Positions 33,561 through 43,443 of a stretch of DNA of 64,000 nt are shown here, piece by piece. Source of the DNA: an uncultured Gammaproteobacteria bacterium. Lineage in GTDB: Bacteria; Pseudomonadota; Gammaproteobacteria; Arenicellales; JAANXG01. Where the stretch lies: assembly GCA_947258975.1 (NCBI GenBank), contig CAMYKK010000018.1, positions 99,207-163,206 of the forward strand, given 5' to 3'. Each line of letters starts with the position of its first letter. Position 1 is the first letter of the stretch. The notes under the pieces are model-generated. The model had not been told where the DNA came from, did no database searches, and saw only the letters and a program-made list of their open reading frames with translations. Position numbers and translations under genes: made by a program.

Positions 33561-36230
33561 GTGCAAGTTGGCGACAGCAACGATCGCCGCGACAACGAAC
33601 GCCGCCACCGGGTTTCAGCGTCGATAATAATTGTTGTTCTCGTTGCGACCGTCATGGCCACCGTGGCCCATGGAGCGGGCACGACAACAACCATCGCCAT
33701 CACCGGAGGATCGACCCCCAACGACCCCGGGGTATTCAACGGATTCGGCATACCGGCGCTCAACGAAGCCGGGCAAGTGGCGTTTCGCGCCACCGCCACT
33801 GTGGGCGCAGACGAGCTCAACGGTGTGTATTTATGGGGAGAAGACGGGCTCGAGGAGGTGGTGCGAGAGAAAGATCCCGCCCCGGACGCGAACGGGGGGT
33901 TCGAATTTTTCTCTCCCCCGCTGCTGAACGATTCCGGGGGTGTGGCCTTCTGGGCTGCCTTTCTCGGCACCCGCGGGATCGAAAAATCCACTGACGACGA
34001 GGGCATATTCATCGTTGACGCGCGCGGGATGCGCCAGATCGCCCGGGAAGGCCAAGCGGCGCCGCACAGCGAGGGGTCCGTGGAGGGTTTCTTGTCGCTA
34101 GATTACACTGACTTTGGGGAACTGGCCTTTCTCCTCGGCACCAAGCTGGGGCGGCCGACCAAGTGGGGGGTCTATCTGGGCGGGCAGACATTGGTACAGA
34201 TAGCGCAGCAAGACGATGACGCCCCCGACGGCTTGGGCCGGTTTACGCGCTTCGGTCCGCCGTATCTGAACAACCGCGGAGAAGTGGCCTTTACCGCCAT
34301 CGCCACTGGCGGCAGCGGCCGGCGAAGTGGCCACAACGGAGTCTATAAAGGCCGCCGCGGATCGTTGACTCAGGTCGCGCGGATTAACCAAGCCGCGCCG
34401 GATGGCAACGGACGCTTTACCGGTTTTAATGCCGTGGTGCTCAACGACGTGGGAGACGTGGCGTTCATCGCCGATTTGGCCGGAACCAAGGGCGGTGCAC
34501 TCGATGACCACGGTGTGTATCGCGGCGCCGGTGGTGCGCTGACCGGGATCGCACGCGCCGGCCAACCGGCCCCCGACGGCAACGGGATCTTCTCGGACTT
34601 CAACCCGCCAGATCTCAATGACAGCGGCACGGTGGCCTTCTCAGCGTTCCTCTTCAAAACCCAAGCGGGTGCGGCGGACGACAGCGGCGTTTTCTATCGT
34701 CGCGGCGCCGCGATCACGCAAGTAGCTAGGGAGGGTTCTAAAACTCCGGGCGACGCGACGGCGATCTTTGCTGAGTTCGGCCTACCGGCGCTTAATCCCA
34801 CCGGGGTATTGGCGTTCAGTGCGATCCTGGTTCCCACGGGTGGCAAGGGCGTTGGCCGGCGCGGTATCTACCTGGCGGATGGCCGTGAACTCATCGCGGC
34901 GGTACGTACGGGGGATGACATCGGCGGTGGGAGAATACAGGCGTTGCAATTTCATGGGGGCGCAAAGCCGGCGGGACGCCGGGCGTTCAACGCGGCTGGC
35001 CAAATCGCCTACCAGGCTACGCTAGAAGACGGCCGCGAGGGCGTCGTCCTCTACACGCCCGCGCTGCACTGGCGGCGCACCGGCAGTGGTGATTGGGACG
35101 GCGCGTCTAATTGGACCCTAGGTCTGCCGCCCGGGGATGTCCACGACGTGTTCGTAGACCCGGGGCGGGACCTTACGGTAAGCGGACCCGGTGGCCATGC
35201 AGCGGTAACCCGGCTCGTTATCGGGGGCGGTGCGGGGACCGCGACGCTAAGCTTGAACGGCGGCACACTACGCGCGCACGATAGCGTCGAGATTGCCGGT
35301 AACGGGGTGTTGACCGGCGTCGGGGTGATTGAAGGCGAGGTCCACAACCGCGGGACGGTGCGCGCCGACGACAGTACCGTCACCGAGCAGGACCGCAACG
35401 CGACACAGCTACAGGCGCCGGGACGCCTTCACGCCCGCCTCATCAACGCCGCCAACGGACAAGTACGCGTACGCGGCGGTGAGGCGCTGCGGTTCAGCGC
35501 GCGGGGAAATACCAATACCGGCCGCATCGAGGTGAACGGGGGCCGGTTGAGCTTCACCCACGACCTCGCCAACGAGACGGACGGGCGCATCGATGTGCAC
35601 GGGGACGCCGTACTGCGGGTGGCCGGCGGACTCACCAACATCGGCGTGCTGCAATTGACCGGCGGTAGCCCACAGATCGCCGGGGCGCTGTTGAACGATG
35701 GCAACGTCCATATCGCCGACGGCGCCCGGGTCACCTTTTCCGGTCCGGTGGTGAACAACGCCGAGTTGCGCCTGGGTGCCGGGACGCAGGCGGTATTCCG
35801 CGCGCAGGTCTCCGGTGTGGGGGTATTTTCCGGGTTTGGCGGCGCCTCGTTCGAAGGGGGTTTCCACCCCGGTGGAGGCACGTCTCAAGTTACGTTTGCG
35901 GGAGACCTGACCTTGGGATTCGACAATGCGACAACCATGGAGCTGGGCGGCACGGGACGCGGCACCGGGCACGATGCGGTCGATGTCGGTGGTACGCTGG
36001 CGCTCGGGGGCATCCTCAATGTGCAGCTGGTCCCGCACACTGAGAACGCTATGGAATTTACGCCCGGCGACGGCGACCAGTTTGTTTTATTTCGCGCCAC
36101 GCACATCACCGGGGGGTTTCGGCAGACCAAACTGCCAAAACTGCGTCACGGCCTGCGCTGGGAGATTCGCCAAACCACGACCGAATATGTCCTGGCGGTC
36201 AGCCACGTGCCGCGTCCCGTCGGCAATTAA
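33561..36230 (+). CDS. Large exported protein: DUF7453-like repeats plus autotransporter-like beta region
   Basis: About 889 residues from the GTG at 33561 (AAGG 8 bases upstream); a TTG at 33528 is also possible. A basic N-terminus precedes a signal or anchor helix (ASIIIVVLVATVMATVAHGAG). Residues about 50-490 hold seven or more repeats of the form VAR.G..APDG.G.F..F..P.LND.G.VAF.A...GT.....GVY, as in DUF7453-type surface proteins. From about 520 a Gly/Asn-rich stretch (LTNIGVLQLTGGSPQIAGALLNDGNVHI) resembles a right-handed beta-helix passenger. No clear C-terminal barrel or sorting motif. It follows the giant cytochrome by about 200 bases, possibly a surface partner. Confidence 0.65.
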   Translation: MQVGDSNDRRDNERRHRVSASIIIVVLVATVMATVAHGAGTTTTIAITGGSTPNDPGVFNGFGIPALNEAGQVAFRATATVGADELNGVYLWGEDGLEEVVREKDPAPDANGGFEFFSPPLLNDSGGVAFWAAFLGTRGIEKSTDDEGIFIVDARGMRQIAREGQAAPHSEGSVEGFLSLDYTDFGELAFLLGTKLGRPTKWGVYLGGQTLVQIAQQDDDAPDGLGRFTRFGPPYLNNRGEVAFTAIATGGSGRRSGHNGVYKGRRGSLTQVARINQAAPDGNGRFTGFNAVVLNDVGDVAFIADLAGTKGGALDDHGVYRGAGGALTGIARAGQPAPDGNGIFSDFNPPDLNDSGTVAFSAFLFKTQAGAADDSGVFYRRGAAITQVAREGSKTPGDATAIFAEFGLPALNPTGVLAFSAILVPTGGKGVGRRGIYLADGRELIAAVRTGDDIGGGRIQALQFHGGAKPAGRRAFNAAGQIAYQATLEDGREGVVLYTPALHWRRTGSGDWDGASNWTLGLPPGDVHDVFVDPGRDLTVSGPGGHAAVTRLVIGGGAGTATLSLNGGTLRAHDSVEIAGNGVLTGVGVIEGEVHNRGTVRADDSTVTEQDRNATQLQAPGRLHARLINAANGQVRVRGGEALRFSARGNTNTGRIEVNGGRLSFTHDLANETDGRIDVHGDAVLRVAGGLTNIGVLQLTGGSPQIAGALLNDGNVHIADGARVTFSGPVVNNAELRLGAGTQAVFRAQVSGVGVFSGFGGASFEGGFHPGGGTSQVTFAGDLTLGFDNATTMELGGTGRGTGHDAVDVGGTLALGGILNVQLVPHTENAMEFTPGDGDQFVLFRATHITGGFRQTKLPKLRHGLRWEIRQTTTEYVLAVSHVPRPVGN

Positions 36231-36484
36231 CGGCAGTACAGGCTGACGAGCAGGGCACCGACTACCTGCTTGCCGATTCCGGCACGCCGTATCGACGAGA
36301 AGGCACGGTGCTCGCTAATCTGCCTCGATCGCGATTCAGCCTTGTTGTGCCATAGATAAATTCGTATATCTTCATTCGGTCTACTCGACGAGGCTCGCAA
36401 ACTCTTGACCAAAGTTTTAATTGAGGACTTCCATCAGACGCTTCGTTGTCTCGCCATAGAGCAGGCGGTAGCCCGTTGAAATTC

Positions 36485-36895
36485 CTATCCTTTAACCTCA
36501 ACCCCGGTCGCCTTGCCAGCAGCAATAAGTTTTTGATCCAGTGTTGCAAGTGGCAACCCGAGTCTCAGTGCAAGTTCAAGGTACATGGCATCGTAAACCG
36601 ACAGCCCATGTTCATTGGCTATTGGCAGAACTGTGTCCAACACCCTGTCACAGGACTCCGTATCAACGTCGATTGGCAATGCCTCAAGGTCATCACGAAT
36701 GTGCGGCCAGTCATCCTCGGTGATCCTGCCGCGACGTGTCGCGACCAACAGTACGTTTCCTACTTCAATCGGCCAGAGTACCGGCACAACCGCGCTATTC
36801 TTTAATAGAGATTCACGCAGGGCATCGGTGGACTCGTTGGCCTCATCGGAAAACACCCAGGCCATGGTCACCGAACAGTCCAGTACAAATGCCAT
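36485..36895 (-). CDS. vapC: PIN-domain toxin (VapC-like)
   Basis: 136-residue predicted RNase with the PIN acidic residues visible: D6 in FVLDCSVTMAW, the Glu in WPIEVGNVLL, and two C-terminal Asp in SVYDAMYLELA and PLATLDQKL. The start codon overlaps the antitoxin stop by one base (TGATG), the typical coupled arrangement. All catalytic positions are retained, so it is probably active. Confidence 0.9.
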   Translation of the reverse strand: MAFVLDCSVTMAWVFSDEANESTDALRESLLKNSAVVPVLWPIEVGNVLLVATRRGRITEDDWPHIRDDLEALPIDVDTESCDRVLDTVLPIANEHGLSVYDAMYLELALRLGLPLATLDQKLIAAGKATGVEVKG

Positions 36896-37137
36896 CAGTG
36901 TTTTCGCCCTTCCTCGATCATCTCCCGGATGGACAGATCACCCAGGCTATGGGTTTTCTGAAACGCCTTTAGATTATCTATGGCCGCGCGGATCTTGTCG
37001 GGATCGCGTTTTCTGAAAGGGACCAGTTCGGCCACGGGATGGCCGTGTTTCGTAATCACAAAGCGTTCGCCCTTCTGAACCCGTTCCAGTAACCTGGGAA
37101 GGTGTGTCTTCGCTTCAAATGCACCGACTTCAGACAT
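36895..37137 (-). CDS. vapB: Phd/YefM-family antitoxin (VapB role)
   Basis: 80 residues. The N-terminal fold MSEVGAFEAKTHLPRLLERVQKGERFVITKHGHPVAELVPF is the Phd/YefM DNA-binding and dimer domain. The C-terminus (DLSIREMIEEGRKH) is the usual toxin-wrapping tail. It precedes the PIN toxin and probably autoregulates the operon. Confidence 0.9.
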   Translation of the reverse strand: MSEVGAFEAKTHLPRLLERVQKGERFVITKHGHPVAELVPFRKRDPDKIRAAIDNLKAFQKTHSLGDLSIREMIEEGRKH

Positions 37138-37393
37138 AACTCAACACCCAAAAAATCAGTCTAGTTTACAACCAGTCTAGTGATACCGCCCTTTTCCGTC
37201 AAGTCGGATATCGCGCAGGTATCCTGCCCTGTCCCTTATTATTCTTAATTATTCCTCGAAGTGCGATCGCCATAAAGTTTCTGTCACCCCAACCGATATT
37301 ACTCAATGCGTAGCAAACCGTGTCGAGATCGCTTGGTTATCACGGCTGCACCGGCAGCGATCCCCAGACCCAATCGGCGAGCGAGGAATATTC

Positions 37394-38695
37394 ATGCAAG
37401 ATCGCAGTTTGTGTACTCCGTCCACGGGCGCCGGAACCGCGCCTAGCGGCAAGGCATCCATAAGGCGGCCGGACGTCGAAACGCTTAGGAGATTTCGGCA
37501 GATCCGACAACTATCCGAAGAGGCGATAACCAAAATTGCCGCTCACGCAAGCGTTAACGAAGTGCCGCCCAGCCAGGCGCTCGCGAGGCTAGGAACACGT
37601 AGCAATGTCGTCTTGTTTCTGATCGAGGGGCGTCTATTGATAAAGGCCGCTGATGGCGCCCAACACGAAATTGAGAGCGATACGGAAGACGCGGAGGGCG
37701 CGGTGTCCTTCCTGCAACCACACCGCTATACGGTAACGTCGTCGTCTCCGGCGCTGGTTCTGTTCGTAAACCGCGAGATGTTGGATAAACTCTCTAACAA
37801 GCAAAACGACGCCACGTTTGAAGTCGAAGAAGTTTATGACGGATGCGAACTCCGTGACAGCCTACTTTTTCACGAGTTGTATCAGAATTGCAGCAACGAC
37901 AATCTAAAGCTGCCAAGCCTGCCGGATATCGCCATCAGGGTGAGGAAAGCGATAGAGGATGAGGATTGGAGTATCGACAAAGTCTCGTGGATCATCGAAT
38001 CGGACCCGGCGATCACCGCGAAACTGATAAAAGTTTCGAACAGTGTAATGTACTGCGGGCAAACACCCGTAGATACGACTGTAGAGGCGCTCGTCCGGCT
38101 GGGTATGCGGACCACGCTGCAATTGGTCACGAGTTTTTCCATGCGCGAGTTGTACAGCACCCGATCCAAGTATCTGCAGGCCCACATGGAAAGGCTCTGG
38201 AATTACAGCATTGAAATCGCGGCGACGTGTTACGTTGTCGCCACCAGGATGCGAGGTTTCAACCGAGAAACTGCGCTGCTCGCCGGACTCCTCGACGATG
38301 TGGGTGGCATCGCTATCGTTACACAGGCCGAAAAATACCCTGAGATCGCGAACTCTCCGAACGAACTCGAGCGCGTGATTGAGAAACTGCATGCCGATGT
38401 GGGAGGCATGATGCTACGTTCCTGGGGATTCCCCGAGAAAATCGCCATGGTTCCCAACGGGACGGAGGACTGGTATCACACGTCAAAGGAAACACCGGAC
38501 TATTGCAACGTGGTGCTTTGGGCAAAATTGCTGCAAAGGCTGAAACAGGCAGGCGATCCAAAGGTCCCCCCCTTAGAGGAACTACCGTTTCTCTCGGCGC
38601 TGGATTTGTGCGACCCGACTATTGAGTCTGTCCTAGAGTTCGCCGAGCAATACGAGGAGAAGATCTCGAAAATGCGCGCCGTGCTCGGTGGATGA
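37394..38695 (+). CDS. HDOD-domain protein with N-terminal cNMP-binding-like domain
   Basis: 433 residues, GAGG 7 bases upstream of the ATG. Residues about 25-135 resemble a degenerate cyclic-nucleotide-binding fold (LARLGTRSNVVLFLIEGRLLIKAADG). Residues about 165-370 form an HDOD domain (LPSLPDIAIRVRKAIEDEDWSIDKVSWIIESDPAITAKLIKVSNS). The HD residues expected for a phosphodiesterase are largely lost (LLDDVGGIAIV), as in other HDOD proteins, so it is likely a signalling scaffold rather than an enzyme. Confidence 0.85.
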   Translation: MQDRSLCTPSTGAGTAPSGKASIRRPDVETLRRFRQIRQLSEEAITKIAAHASVNEVPPSQALARLGTRSNVVLFLIEGRLLIKAADGAQHEIESDTEDAEGAVSFLQPHRYTVTSSSPALVLFVNREMLDKLSNKQNDATFEVEEVYDGCELRDSLLFHELYQNCSNDNLKLPSLPDIAIRVRKAIEDEDWSIDKVSWIIESDPAITAKLIKVSNSVMYCGQTPVDTTVEALVRLGMRTTLQLVTSFSMRELYSTRSKYLQAHMERLWNYSIEIAATCYVVATRMRGFNRETALLAGLLDDVGGIAIVTQAEKYPEIANSPNELERVIEKLHADVGGMMLRSWGFPEKIAMVPNGTEDWYHTSKETPDYCNVVLWAKLLQRLKQAGDPKVPPLEELPFLSALDLCDPTIESVLEFAEQYEEKISKMRAVLGG

Positions 38696-38804
38696 GCTTC
38701 AGAGCGGAATTGGGGACACCCATGAACTAATCCGCCGTGATGTCGCGGTATCGAGGGATCCACGTCACACTTAAGTCACAGTGGACGTCGGCGGGTCAGG
38801 GAAG

Positions 38805-38870
38805 ATGTTAGCTAAGCTGTTGATAAACTTGCTCGCTATGGGTATCCAGGACGACGTGCAGGACGCATAA
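38805..38870 (+). CDS. Possible 21-residue peptide directly before a terminator
   Basis: ATG at 38805 with AGGGAAG just upstream; product MLAKLLINLLAMGIQDDVQDA, hydrophobic at first then acidic. Its stop codon is 6 bases before a GC-rich hairpin. It could be a real small gene or the tail of a lost one. Weak evidence. Confidence 0.3.
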   Translation: MLAKLLINLLAMGIQDDVQDA

Positions 38871-38876
38871 GAAAAT

Positions 38877-38894
38877 ACCCCGCCGGAGCGGGGT
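38877..38894 (+). terminator. Intrinsic terminator-like hairpin
   Basis: ACCCCGC-CGGA-GCGGGGT, 7-bp GC-rich stem with tetraloop, followed by CCTTCATT. It lies about 180 bases after the HDOD gene and just before the first IS91-like remnant. Confidence 0.6.
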
Positions 38895-38899
38895 CCTTC

Positions 38900-39419
38900 A
38901 TTAAAGGATAGGAAGATCCTTTGTGCTGCACTGCAAAAACACGGCCGCTTCGAGCCGGTGTTGATGATGATCTGCCTGTCCATGGATGACGTCAAGGTAG
39001 ATCACCGCCTGTGGGCCTCCAGGGGAGGGACTCACTGACGAGACACCGTGGCGAAAACCGCCGCTGACCTCGCGTCTCGCCTACCCCCGGCCAAGCAGTG
39101 GCGGCGACAGCGCTCAGGCGATGTCGGGAATCGGTACGTATTCCAGCGGGAGCTGGGCCTTGGCGGGCCAATCGGGCGATTCGGCCGGACCTGCGTCCTG
39201 CGGCGGCCCCCGTTCCACCGGTTCGGGATCCCACAACCCGAGGTGCTCGAGAATCCGCTGCATCACCGGCGGGTCATGAATCAGGGCGATCACGCGCATC
39301 TCGCGGTCACACTTGGGGCACTTGAGGGGGTCGACCTCGACCGGTAGATCACGGTACCGCTGGCCTCGACATACTGCATCTTCTCCAGCCCAAGGGCGGG
39401 CGGATCATGTATCGGGCTA
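38900..39419 (-). mobile_element. IS91-like element remnant, copy 1
   Basis: The conserved left end (AGGATAGGAAGATCCTTTG, then a CGGCCGCTTCGAGCC word and GGGAGGGACTCACTGACG) is shared with copies at 42337 and 48580. The minus strand encodes the transposase C-terminus (MRVIALIHDPPVMQRILEHLGLWDPEPVE). An internal deletion then joins DPLK-type sequence directly to the LEKMQY region. It is non-functional. Confidence 0.7.
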
Positions 39420-39442
39420 AGCGGCTTGTTTAGGCTGTACGG

Positions 39443-40895
39443 TTAGCCTCTCTGTGTTGCTTGCTTAGCCAACCGTCCGGTTAGCCTGCGGGCCACGACG
39501 GCTACGTCGTCCAGGATCATGAGCAGGCACGGCAGTAACACCAGCGTGAGCGGGGTGGCGAACAGGATGCCGTACCCCATCGCCAATGCCATGGGCGCGG
39601 AAAACGGATCGGACCCACCCAAGCCGTAAGCCATGGGCAGCAGCCCCGCTACCGTGGTTACCGACGTCAGCAGGATCGGGCGTAAGCGGTGTTTGGTGGC
39701 TTCGACGATGATATCGAGCAGCTCTTCGCCGCGCTTGCTTTCGCGCAGGCGGTTTGCCAGGTTCACCAGGATCAAGGAGTCGTTGACCACAATCCCCGTC
39801 AAACCGATGACCCCGAGCATGGCGAGAAAACCGAGCGACTGTTGGTGCAGCGCGAACGCGATGATGACCCCGATCAATCCGAAGGGCACTGCGGTCATGA
39901 CCACCAAGGGCTGCACCATGGAGTTGAAAAGCAGCAACAGAACCAGGTAAATGCCGACCGCCGCGGCGGCAAAGGCGACCAGCAGGCTGCCCATGGATTT
40001 TTGCGTCTCTTCGGTCTCGCCACCGACGACGATGCGCATGTCCGGCCAATCTCGATCCAGATCGATGGATTGCAGCACCGCTTGGGTGGCGAGCAGCGGT
40101 GTGGTCTTGTCTTTCTCGACATCCGCTGACACCGTAATGGTTCGTTCGTTGTCGAAGTGGTAGAAGTTGGACGGCCCGGTATCCAGGCTGAAATCAGCAA
40201 CCTCATTGAGGGTAATGAAGCGTCCGTCGCGGTTGGGTATGATCAATTTACCGAGTACATCCACTCAGCCGCGCGCCTTTTCCTCCAGGATTACCCGGAA
40301 ATCGACGTCCTCGTCGCCATAACGCACCGACGTCACGATCTCCCCGTCGTAGGCCAGGCGAATGTTTTTTGCGACATCGGCCACGCTCAGTTCCCGCTCC
40401 GCCAGCCGGATATAGTCCAGATCGATGTTGATCTGCTCCTTGCCCGCTTTGTTGTCGCGTTCGACGTCTTTCACACCATCGATTCGGCGCAGTTGCGCCA
40501 CAACGAGTCCGGCTAGGGCCGTGCGCTGGTCGTCATCGCTCTGCCCACCACCCGCAAAGTGATGGGCCGCCCGACCGGTGGGCCGCCGCTGTCGATGATA
40601 TAGGTAGATTTTGAAAACGCCGGCAGGGCATCGGTCTGGTTGCGCAAAAACTCTACGATCTCGTCAGCGTCCCGAGCGCGATTGGCGAAGGGTGTGAGGT
40701 AGACACCCAGCAACGCCCAGTTCTCGTTCTCGCCGAGATTGAACTGCCCGTGGGTGCCCACGCGGGTGATATAGGAATCCAGTTCGCCGTCTGGCAGCGC
40801 GGCAACGATCTCCTCAACCTGTTCCAATTTCTTTGCTGTGTATGCGAGGGAGGAACCGCTGGGCAGTTCCACGAGGGATAGGTTCTGGGGACAGT
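39443..40895 (-). pseudogene. RND efflux transporter permease, truncated and broken
   Basis: C-terminal half of an AcrB-type inner-membrane pump. The 5' part is missing: it begins near LVELPSGSSLAYT, a point near the middle of RND proteins. Two lesions are visible: a frameshift near 40545 (LRVVG to GQSDDDQRTALAG) and an in-frame TGA at 40265-40267, between EEKARG and VDVLGK. The last 273 residues are intact, with typical helices (NSMVQPLVVMTAVPFGLIGVIIAF; GIVVNDSLILVNLANRLRE). It lies between an IS91-like and an IS6-like remnant, which may have removed its 5' end and its fusion-protein partner. Confidence 0.85.
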
Positions 40896-40980
40896 TACCT
40901 GTCTGTGCATAAACTCCGCGACGGTCTACTCGCCCATCACCGAAGACATTAGAAATAGATCAGTTAAATTAAACGGTAAT

Positions 40981-41351
40981 GACAAGTTAACCGCTGCCGG
41001 GCAACAATGATGGAATGAACACGCCAAATAGTCCGTACAAACGCTGTCGATTTCCGCCCGAGATCGTCCAATACGCCGTCTGGCTTTATTATAGATTCAA
41101 TCTGAGTCATCAAGATATCGAAGACTTGCTAGCTGAAAGGGGCATCGTTGTAAGCTGCGAAAATGCATCAGGCACAACGCTTCCTAGATGTTCACGCAGC
41201 GGTACACAATCTATTTATCTTGGTCGCCATTTAGTTTCAGCCAAGCACTATCGATCACTCAGACAGAGTGCATTCGTCTCTTGGAAGAATGCCGCGGCAG
41301 TTTAATAGATATATCGTGTTTGTTTAATTTCGCTTTGAAAGTTAACTTGTC
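40981..41351 (+). mobile_element. IS6-family element remnant with internal deletion
   Basis: GACAAGTTAAC (40981-40991) and GTTAACTTGTC (41341-41351) are perfect 11-bp inverted ends. The plus strand from 41015 encodes an IS6-type transposase start (PYKRCRFPPEIVQYAVWLYYRFNLSHQDIEDLLAERGIVVS). It then jumps, with frame changes, to the transposase C-terminus (LGRHLVSAKHYRSLRQSAFVSWK). The DDE catalytic core is absent, so it could move only with help. Confidence 0.7.
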
Positions 41352-41640
41352 AGCACCCATCAAAGGCATACTCGACGCGCTGGTCCTTGGCGTCGATGAG
41401 GGCGGTGCGGTTGCCCACCGCGTCGTACTCATAGCGCGTCACCAGATCCCCCGCGGCCTTGACCTGGGTGTGGGTGGTGCGCCGGTCGAGCGCATCATAG
41501 GCGTAGGCCACCCGCTGGCCGTTGGCGTCGATGTGCGCGCTAAGATTGTCGTTGGCGTCGTAGGCGTAGGCGGTGACGTTCCCCAAGGCGTCGCTGACCG
41601 AGACCAGGCGGTTCAAGGCGTCGTCGCTGTGGGTGCGATT
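41352..41640 (-). pseudogene. RHS/YD-repeat fragment
   Basis: About 90 residues of YD-repeats (LGNVTAYAYDANDNLSAHIDANGQRVAYAYDALDRRTTHT; YEYDAVGNRTALIDAKDQRVEYAFDGC) with neither N-terminal nor C-terminal parts of an RHS protein. It abuts the right inverted end of the IS6-like remnant, so it is debris of a larger polymorphic toxin or surface gene. Confidence 0.75.
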
Positions 41641-41700
41641 GACTGCGCCTTGCTATAAACTACTGATCACAACGACTGCGACGCCTTGAGGAAGAAGTCG

Positions 41701-41955
41701 ATGGCGAATACTGAACGCGATCTCTTGAAACGCATCACAGCAAATCCGGACATCTTCTCCGGAAAGCCCATCATCCGCGGTATGCGGATTTCCGTAGAAC
41801 TGATATTGAATCTACTTGCTCAAGGTGAGACCACGCAGTCAATATTGGAAGACTATCCGGATTTGGAAGAGCAAGACATTCGGGCTTGCATCGCTTACGC
41901 TCATGCGGTTATCGCACACGATTCTCTTGATGAAGTAAGCGTAGCTGGTCAATGA
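41701..41955 (+). CDS. DUF433 antitoxin-like protein
   Basis: 84 residues from the ATG at 41701 (GAGGAAG upstream). ITANPDIFSGKPIIRGMRISVELILNLLAQGETTQSILEDYPDLEEQDIRACIAYA is the full DUF433 pattern, a helix-turn-helix domain usually paired with a DUF5615 PIN-like toxin. It overlaps the toxin start by 4 bases (ATGA). The toxin is broken, so this is now an orphan antitoxin. Confidence 0.85.
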   Translation: MANTERDLLKRITANPDIFSGKPIIRGMRISVELILNLLAQGETTQSILEDYPDLEEQDIRACIAYAHAVIAHDSLDEVSVAGQ

Positions 41956-42307
41956 AGTTCCTCGTCGGTCGGTGCGCTGGTCATCGATTGGCTCAAGCGC
42001 TCCGTGAAGCGGGACATATGATGTCGTTGAATCGAGGGACCGTGGTCCAGATCCCGGCGATCGCGTGCTATTAGAGTGGGCTACGGAAGAGAATCGTGTT
42101 CTTGTGACCATGGACAAAGATTTCGGTGAATTTATTTTTTTCGAGAATGCGCTACATTGCGGGCTCGTGCGACTACCCGATGTGCCAGCACGAACGCGGA
42201 TTGAACTCATGGACAGTGTGTTGAAAAAATGCGCCGCCGATCTAGAGAGAAAGGCGATCGTGACAGTTCGAGGCGGCCGCATACGGGTATCCCAAGCCCC
42301 GCAATAG
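41952..42307 (+). pseudogene. DUF5615 PIN-like toxin, frameshifted
   Basis: Starts MKFLVGRCAGHRLAQALREAGH, then a two-base insertion in CATATG at about 42015-42019 shifts the frame. The expected continuation DVVESRDRGPDPGDRVLLEWATEENRVLVTMDKDFGEFIFF is found in the other frame, through to 42307. The family's first acidic residue (FLVD) also reads FLVG, a second lesion at the predicted active site. The gene is therefore probably inactive twice over. Confidence 0.8.
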
Positions 42308-42336
42308 CTCGGAGTGGGGGTATCTTTACCTCCCAA

Positions 42337-43345
42337 GGGATAGGAAATTCCATCGTGCTGCGCCGCAATAGAACGGCCGCTTCGAGCTTGTTTTGATAAT
42401 CAGTTGCCGGTCCATCGGTGTCGTCGAGGTCGATCGCCGCCTCTGGGCGGCCACGAGAGGGGCTCACTGACGTGACACGGTGGTGGCAACCGCCGCTTAC
42501 CCGGTTTCTCGCCTACCCCGGCCGAGCGGTGGCGGCGACAGCGCTCAGGCGATGTCGGGAACGGGAATGTATTCCAGCGGGAGTTGGGCCTTTGCAGGCC
42601 ACTGGGACCCATCGACCGGACCGACGTCCTGCGGTGGTCCCCGCTCCACCGGATCGGGATCCCACAACCCAAGGTGCGCGAGCATCCGCTGAATGACAAG
42701 CGGGTGGTGAATCAGGGCGAGCACCCGCATCTCGATATCGCACCTTGGCCACTTTAGGGGGTCCACCTCGTACACGCGATAGATCAGCTTGGCCCAGGCG
42801 CTGCGCCGGAGGTCAGTGTCCGGCTCGGTGATCTTATGCGCGGGCTTTTCGCAAGCGTTCGGCGTGTGGTGTTTGGCCCGATACCGACGGCTATAGCTAT
42901 AGGCCCCGTAGTAGCGGACGGTGTGCTCGTTCTTGTCCGGGATGTGCTGAATCAGCAGCTGCAGCCACTTTGCGCCGGGTAGCACCTGGAAGTTTCGTTT
43001 CAGGGTCGCGTGCATCTTGGCCGGGTAGATCACCGTGCCGCTGGTCTCGATATACTGCATCTTCTCCAGCGCCAGGGGCGGGCGGATCATGTACCGGGCC
43101 AGTTGTCTGCGGCCATTGGCATCCCGGGCGCGCAGCCGCACGCCGTTGTGGGTGGAGAATCCGGGGTGACGCCAAGCGCGCATGCGTTCGATGAACTGAT
43201 CGTCAATGCAGCCTTCGCGTTTGAGCAGGGGATATTGAGTCCCCGGTTCCCACGCTGCCACAGCGAGCGGGTCGACGCCGGGTGAGCAAGTTATTAGTTG
43301 ATCCGCCAACCAGCGGCCATGAAAATCGCCGGACCGATACACCTT
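42337..43345 (-). mobile_element. IS91-like element remnant, copy 2 (longest)
   Basis: Left terminus as in copies 1 and 3 (ATAGGAAATTCCATCGTGCTG, then GCCGCAATAGAACGGCCGC). The minus-strand frame 42545-43342 encodes the C-terminal 265 residues or so of an IS91-type transposase: RQLARYMIRPPLALEKMQY, VLPGAKWLQLLIQHIPDK, RRYRAKHH and YEVDPLKWPRCDIEMRVLALI. The N-terminal zinc finger is missing, and the HUH and tyrosine active site is not evident in what remains, so it is truncated and inactive. Confidence 0.75.
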
Positions 43346-43443
43346 CTATGACCATACCGGTGATTACGCCGGTAGATCAACGCACCAAGATGTAAGGCCG
43401 TTAACCAATGGCTTACCGACCGATTGGATATTCGTTTATTCGC

